Positions 5,768 through 6,584 of a DNA stretch of 6,584 nucleotides are shown here, piece after piece. Source of the DNA: Nitrospirota bacterium (GTDB lineage: Bacteria; Nitrospirota; Nitrospiria; Nitrospirales; Nitrospiraceae); the NCBI GenBank assembly GCA_016235225.1, contig JACRLS010000048.1, positions 1 through 6,584 on the forward strand. Reading direction: 5' to 3'. The number at the start of each line of letters is the position of its first letter. The first letter of the stretch is position 1. The notes beneath the pieces were generated by a model, which saw only the letters and a program-made list of their open reading frames with translations, did no database searches and was not told where the DNA came from. The position numbers were made by a program, and so were the translations under genes.

Positions 5768-5821
5768 GTGGCGTATTTCCTCGCCCGATCAGCGCGACCC
5801 ACACGATCCATGGAGGCATAG
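5768..5821 (+). other. in-frame open extension after the nuclease stop codon
   Basis: Reading on past the TAG at 5765-5767 gives 17 sense codons (VAYFLARSARPTRSMEA) and then TAG at 5819-5821. The first residues would continue the helix that starts at DTWAMV. A single C-to-T change (CAG to TAG) could have created the first stop. It may be a recent nonsense mutation, a sequencing error, or chance. Confidence 0.4.
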
Positions 5822-5945
5822 TATCCAGCAAATCTCCTCATGTGGCAATGTAGCGGAGTCACTTCGATTTGTTCTTAGCGTTGGGGGAATTCAACAATCT
5901 GGGAAAGCTCCCCGGTACCATTTCCTGCGACGGAATGAGGAACCG

Positions 5946-6287
5946 ATGGCCACGCCGAACTATTCAGAGAAGGGGTTTTGGAGGAAAGCACGGAAGCATG
6001 CGCTGGCGGCTGGGTGCAAGGTCTTATGTGTGGCGCTCAAGTTGTACTACGCGCTCAAGAATCCGGACACGCCCGCATGGGCCAAGGCCACGATCATCGG
6101 TGCCTTGGCCTACTTCATCTCGCCGATGGATGCGATTCCGGACATGCTACCCGCGGTTGGCTATGCAGATGACCTTGGGGTCTTGACCGCGGCGCTGGCC
6201 ACGGTCGCGCAGTATATCGATGACTCGGTGGTGGAGAAGGCGAGGGCCCAAATGAAAGAGCTCCTTGGAGAGGTTTGCAAGTGTTGA
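5946..6287 (+). CDS. DUF1232 (YkvA-type) small membrane protein
   Basis: This 113-aa protein carries the DUF1232 signature in a hydrophobic segment: AYFISPMDAIPDMLPAVGYADD (residues 55-76), where the ISP-D-IPD-LP-GY-DD pattern is diagnostic. A basic N-terminus (KGFWRKARKHA) precedes an amphipathic or membrane-associated helix around residues 20-37, and a second hydrophobic helix covers about 77-90. The molecular function of the family is not established; members are small membrane-associated proteins. ATG 5946 is supported by GAGGAA (5937-5942) close upstream; the open frame continues farther upstream, but that part overlaps the nuclease gene and lacks protein character. It begins 178 nt after the nuclease stop, and I saw no convincing promoter in that gap. 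Two small ORFs follow closely on the same strand. Confidence 0.85.
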   Translation: MATPNYSEKGFWRKARKHALAAGCKVLCVALKLYYALKNPDTPAWAKATIIGALAYFISPMDAIPDMLPAVGYADDLGVLTAALATVAQYIDDSVVEKARAQMKELLGEVCKC

Positions 6288-6301
6288 GCAGGAGGGGGAG
6301 A

Positions 6302-6448
6302 ATGGCCGCCATCAAGGCTAATTGTCTTGACGATTCGCGTGAAGCGATGTTTTTCCTCTACCGCAACCACTACCGTGACGCGACCGAAGCCCCTCTACTC
6401 ACAGCTGCGGAGGCTTTCTTGGTCGACGGGGAAGAGGTGTCCATATGA
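6302..6448 (+). CDS. 48-aa small protein, unknown
   Basis: A strong GGAGGGGGAG (6290-6299) precedes ATG 6302, which opens 48 codons ending in TGA 6446-6448. The product (MAAIKANCLDDSREAMFFLY..., ending FLVDGEEVSI) is soluble, slightly acidic and has a single cysteine. I recognise no family. It starts 14 nt after the DUF1232 stop, and its own stop overlaps the next ATG by four bases (ATGA), a sign of translational coupling. These positional signals are what make it a likely gene despite its size. Confidence 0.6.
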   Translation: MAAIKANCLDDSREAMFFLYRNHYRDATEAPLLTAAEAFLVDGEEVSI

Positions 6449-6584
6449 AGGCCATAGTCATCATTGCCTTTTTGACAGGCCTCGTACTCGGAGCGGTAGT
6501 GTTGTGGTTTATAGCCAAACGTCGGCCGGGATTTCCTAAGCGGTCAGAGTCGAGCGTCTCTGGGCAACACCTCGAGTGCGGTGC
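6445..6584 (+). CDS. small single-helix membrane protein, 3' end outside window
   Basis: ATG 6445 is preceded by GAAGAGG (6431-6437) at 7-nt spacing and overlaps the upstream stop as ATGA. The frame encodes one N-terminal hydrophobic helix (IVIIAFLTGLVLGAVVLWFI, residues 4-23), followed directly by a basic AKRRPGFPKR stretch. This is the charge pattern of a single-pass inner-membrane protein with a cytoplasmic C-terminus. It remains open at the right edge with 46 codons visible. I recognise no family. It is probably the third gene of the DUF1232 operon. Confidence 0.6.
   Translation, partial: MKAIVIIAFLTGLVLGAVVLWFIAKRRPGFPKRSESSVSGQHLECG

Noticed and set aside
5598..5945. Upstream extension of the DUF1232 frame
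   Set aside because: Most of it overlaps the nuclease gene in another frame and lacks protein character; ATG 5946 has a ribosome-binding site and starts directly before the domain.

Overview
The window is GC-rich bacterial chromosome with short, partly overlapping genes, a lipoprotein signal with a lipobox, and E. coli-like -35/-10 promoters, so it is probably from a Gram-negative bacterium. There is no rRNA, tRNA or other phylogenetic marker. The gene set and the GGGGACTG/CTGTCCCC intergenic repeats remind me of Nitrospirota (Nitrospira-like) genomes, but this is a weak impression, not a determination.

Left part, minus strand (1-1878). The 5' part of a small-conductance mechanosensitive channel (MscS) gene runs off the left edge. 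To its right is a complete VapBC-type toxin-antitoxin operon: a ribbon-helix-helix antitoxin, then 1 nt later a PIN-domain ribonuclease toxin. Its promoter (TTGACG-17-TACAAT) overlaps a perfect 10-bp inverted repeat, which looks like the autoregulatory operator.

Middle (1879-2330). About 450 nt separate the divergently read halves. I see no convincing gene there, but it holds three strong inverted repeats and a REP-like mosaic of GGGGACTG and CTGTCCCC words.

Central and right part, plus strand (2346-5767). A small lipoprotein gene comes first. A well-formed promoter (TTGACG-17-TATGCT) then precedes a WYL-domain HTH regulator, a 174-aa protein of no family I recognise, and a two-domain nuclease. 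That nuclease has an N-terminal Cas4/RecB-like PD-(D/E)XK half with four cysteines suited to an Fe-S cluster, and a C-terminal DUF2779 half with an RNase H-like DEDD exonuclease pattern. The three genes are close together and in one direction, so they are probably one regulated unit. Regulator plus unknown protein plus nuclease is the most interesting content of the window and could be a defence or DNA-processing module. The nuclease reading frame stops at a TAG inside its last helix, and 17 further sense codons follow in frame.

Right end (5946-6584). A DUF1232 membrane protein gene is followed by a 48-codon ORF. That ORF overlaps by ATGA the start of a one-helix membrane protein that runs off the right edge. 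These three probably form another operon.
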